Shown piece after piece: positions 3,691-5,211 of a stretch of DNA of 5,211 bases. A model generated the notes under the pieces. The model saw only the letters and a program-made list of their open reading frames with translations. It made no database searches and was not told the DNA's origin. This DNA is from JBDKTK01 sp039680225 (GTDB lineage: Bacteria > Desulfobacterota > Syntrophia > Syntrophales > UBA4778). Positions within the stretch are counted from its first letter, which is position 1; each line of letters starts with the position of its first letter. Position numbers and translations under genes: made by a program. The stretch covers positions 1 through 5,211 of the forward strand of contig JBDKTK010000418.1 in assembly GCA_039680225.1 (NCBI GenBank). The letters run 5' to 3'.

Positions 3691-5211
3691 ATGAAGACCA
3701 AAGCGGAAACTGAAATTATTGCAGCCGAAACAAATAAAGAGAAGATACTGCCGGACATCAGCTCCGTGGTGGATTCATCGGCGGATTCCATATACGTGGT
3801 GGACAGGAACTGCAATTACCTGTTCATGAACAAAACCCACCGTTCCCGGTTCGGCGTATCCGAGAAAGAAGCGCAAAGCAGCTCGTATGCCGATTACCAC
3901 AGCCAGGATCAGCTTAGAGTTTTCAAGGATAAAATCGAAGAGGTCTTCAGGACCGGAAGAATTATCAGGCAGGAACACGGAAGCAAGCGGGACAATCTGT
4001 TTTACCTGAGGACTTTCAGCCCCATGAAGTGTCCTGTTACGGGCAAGGTCACGGCCGTGACGGTGGTAACCAGCAACATATCCGCACAGAAGCAACTGGA
4101 GCATGATCTTCTGAAATCTGAGAACAGGTACCGCAACCTTTTCGACAACAGCCTCGTCGGCGTTTACCAGACGGACCTGGAGGGTAAGATCCTGTATGTC
4201 AACCAGGCCATGGCGGACATATTCGGCTACGAATCGCCGGAAGAAATGAAACTGAACATTTTATCCCTCCATAAAAACCGGGCAGAAAAGATGAAGTTGA
4301 TCGAAAGATTAAAAAGGGACGGGATGGTCCGGAACTTTTCGATAAAATCGAAGGCCAGGAGCGGGCAGATCAAGGACGTGATGCTGAGCGCCGTCCTCGA
4401 AGACGATACAATATCAGGGACTGTGGTGGATATAACCGACCGCATCCGGCTCGAGCAGGAAATCAGGGATGTCCAGCAGACCGTGTCGAATATCTTCAAT
4501 TTTCTCCCCGACGCCACTTTCGCCATCGACACGGAGGGCGTTGTACTGGCCTGGAACAGGGCGGCGGAGGAAATGACCGGGATCAACGCGGAGGACATAA
4601 TCGGGAAAGGCAGTTACGAATATTCCCTGCCTTTCTACAACGAGAGGAGGCCGATCCTGATCGATCTCGCTCTCAAGCAGGACAAGAACACGGAAAAGAA
4701 CTACACGGCCTTGAAAAGGTCCGGGGACATCCTTTTCGGCGAATCCTTTGCCCCGAACCTGAAACCCGGCAACGTCCACCTCTCCGCAACGGCATCCGTG
4801 TTGCGGAATTACAGGGGCGAGGTCGTCGGCGCAATCGAATCCATCCGCGACAGCACCGAACGCAAAAACCTGGAAGAGGAAATCAGGGCCCTTTCAATCG
4901 TCGACCACCTGACCGGCCTTTATAACAGGAGGGGGTTCCTGTCCCTTGCGGAGCAGCAACTCAACATTCTGGAAAGGACGGGGAAAAACATGCTCCTCAT
5001 CTATGCCGACCTTGACGGGATGAAAATCATAAATGATACCCTGGGCCATCAGAAGGGGGACGAGGCGCTTGTTGAAATTGCAAAAATACTGAAGAAATCA
5101 TTCCGTAAGGCCGACATTATCGGCAGGATGGGCGGAGATGAATTTGCCATCCTGGCCCTGAGCGGCCCCCCCCAGCGACCAGAAATCCTCAAGGACCGCC
5201 TGGAAAGGAAT
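3691..5211 (+). CDS. PAS-PAS-PAS-GGDEF diguanylate cyclase, 3'-partial
   Basis: The reading frame is open from ATG 3691 to the window end (507 codons, no stop). It encodes a soluble sensor that should make cyclic di-GMP from two GTP. PAS1 spans about 24-135, PAS2 about 145-255 ('RYRNLFDNSLVGVYQTDLEG' at 146-165), and PAS3 about 263-390. PAS3 is of a longer type with 'FYNERRPILIDLAL' (315-328). The GGDEF domain starts at about 400 with 'DHLTGLYNRRGF' (405-416). Asp440 (metal), the 'DLDGMKIINDTLGH' segment (440-453), GGDEF at 481-485 and the I-site Arg472-x-x-Asp475 placed five residues before it are all intact, so activity and product inhibition are both expected. No membrane segment or signal peptide is seen. 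No haem or flavin ligand can be assigned, so the signal is unknown. A further domain such as EAL may follow beyond the window. Confidence 0.92.
   Translation, partial: MKTKAETEIIAAETNKEKILPDISSVVDSSADSIYVVDRNCNYLFMNKTHRSRFGVSEKEAQSSSYADYHSQDQLRVFKDKIEEVFRTGRIIRQEHGSKRDNLFYLRTFSPMKCPVTGKVTAVTVVTSNISAQKQLEHDLLKSENRYRNLFDNSLVGVYQTDLEGKILYVNQAMADIFGYESPEEMKLNILSLHKNRAEKMKLIERLKRDGMVRNFSIKSKARSGQIKDVMLSAVLEDDTISGTVVDITDRIRLEQEIRDVQQTVSNIFNFLPDATFAIDTEGVVLAWNRAAEEMTGINAEDIIGKGSYEYSLPFYNERRPILIDLALKQDKNTEKNYTALKRSGDILFGESFAPNLKPGNVHLSATASVLRNYRGEVVGAIESIRDSTERKNLEEEIRALSIVDHLTGLYNRRGFLSLAEQQLNILERTGKNMLLIYADLDGMKIINDTLGHQKGDEALVEIAKILKKSFRKADIIGRMGGDEFAILALSGPPQRPEILKDRLERN

Noticed and set aside
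3471..3713. An 80-codon plus-strand open frame in the intergenic region
   Set aside because: Its ATG lies inside the operator-like dyad with no ribosome-binding site, it overlaps the start of the PAS-GGDEF gene in another frame, and the translation looks random.
3600..4598. Minus-strand open frames of 71 to 123 codons
   Set aside because: They are shadows of the long PAS-PAS-PAS-GGDEF reading frame, which has clear domain motifs.
1..5211. CRISPR array, tRNA, rRNA or insertion sequence
   Set aside because: I saw no regularly spaced repeats, cloverleaf, rRNA-like sequence or transposase in any frame. The only repeat is the two-copy hairpin element.

Overview
The window looks like chromosomal DNA of an anaerobic, moderately GC-rich bacterium. 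A Desulfobacterota-like ('deltaproteobacterial') origin is my best guess. It rests on gene content (an Rrf2 regulator with cysteine ligands, a rubrerythrin, a class III ribonucleotide-reductase-like small protein, and a cytosolic PAS-PAS-PAS-GGDEF protein), not on any marker gene. All five complete or nearly complete genes and the 3'-truncated sixth lie on the + strand.

Layout. (1) 1-1776 is the end of a type VI secretion (T6SS)-type accessory operon. It holds a DUF3540-family protein cut at its 5' end by the window edge, a DUF4150 PAAR-like spike-tip protein, and a 258-aa protein I cannot name, whose N-terminal half has a TIR/Rossmann-like strand-helix rhythm. The second and third genes share the same ribosome-binding context, GAAAGGAGC. 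(2) 1777-1993 is intergenic. It holds copy A of a GC-rich hairpin repeat, a weak terminator candidate, and a promoter with a small palindrome ahead of the next operon. (3) 1994-3270 is a tight three-gene redox-stress operon: an Rrf2 regulator with Cys93/Cys100/Cys106 as probable Fe-S ligands, a 107-aa stand-alone zinc/glycyl-radical-like domain related to the C-terminus of anaerobic ribonucleotide reductase NrdD, and a rubrerythrin with a C-terminal rubredoxin domain. (4) 3271-3690 has no convincing gene. It carries copy B of the same hairpin repeat, in the same orientation, then an AT-rich block, a good sigma70-type promoter with a perfect 7+7 bp inverted repeat at the expected transcription start, and a leader of about 225 nt with several hairpins. 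(5) 3691-5211 is a sensory diguanylate cyclase with three PAS domains, an intact GGDEF motif and an I-site, running off the window.

How the parts may fit. The Rrf2 protein probably senses oxygen, NO or Fe-S status and controls its own operon. Rubrerythrin removes peroxide, and the NrdD-like protein may protect or restore glycyl-radical function after oxygen damage. The PAS-GGDEF gene appears to be a separate transcription unit with its own operator-like site.

The observations most worth following are the stand-alone NrdD-tail protein in an Rrf2/rubrerythrin operon, the previously unlisted hairpin repeat flanking that operon on both sides, the dyad at the diguanylate-cyclase promoter, and the unnamed third T6SS-linked gene.
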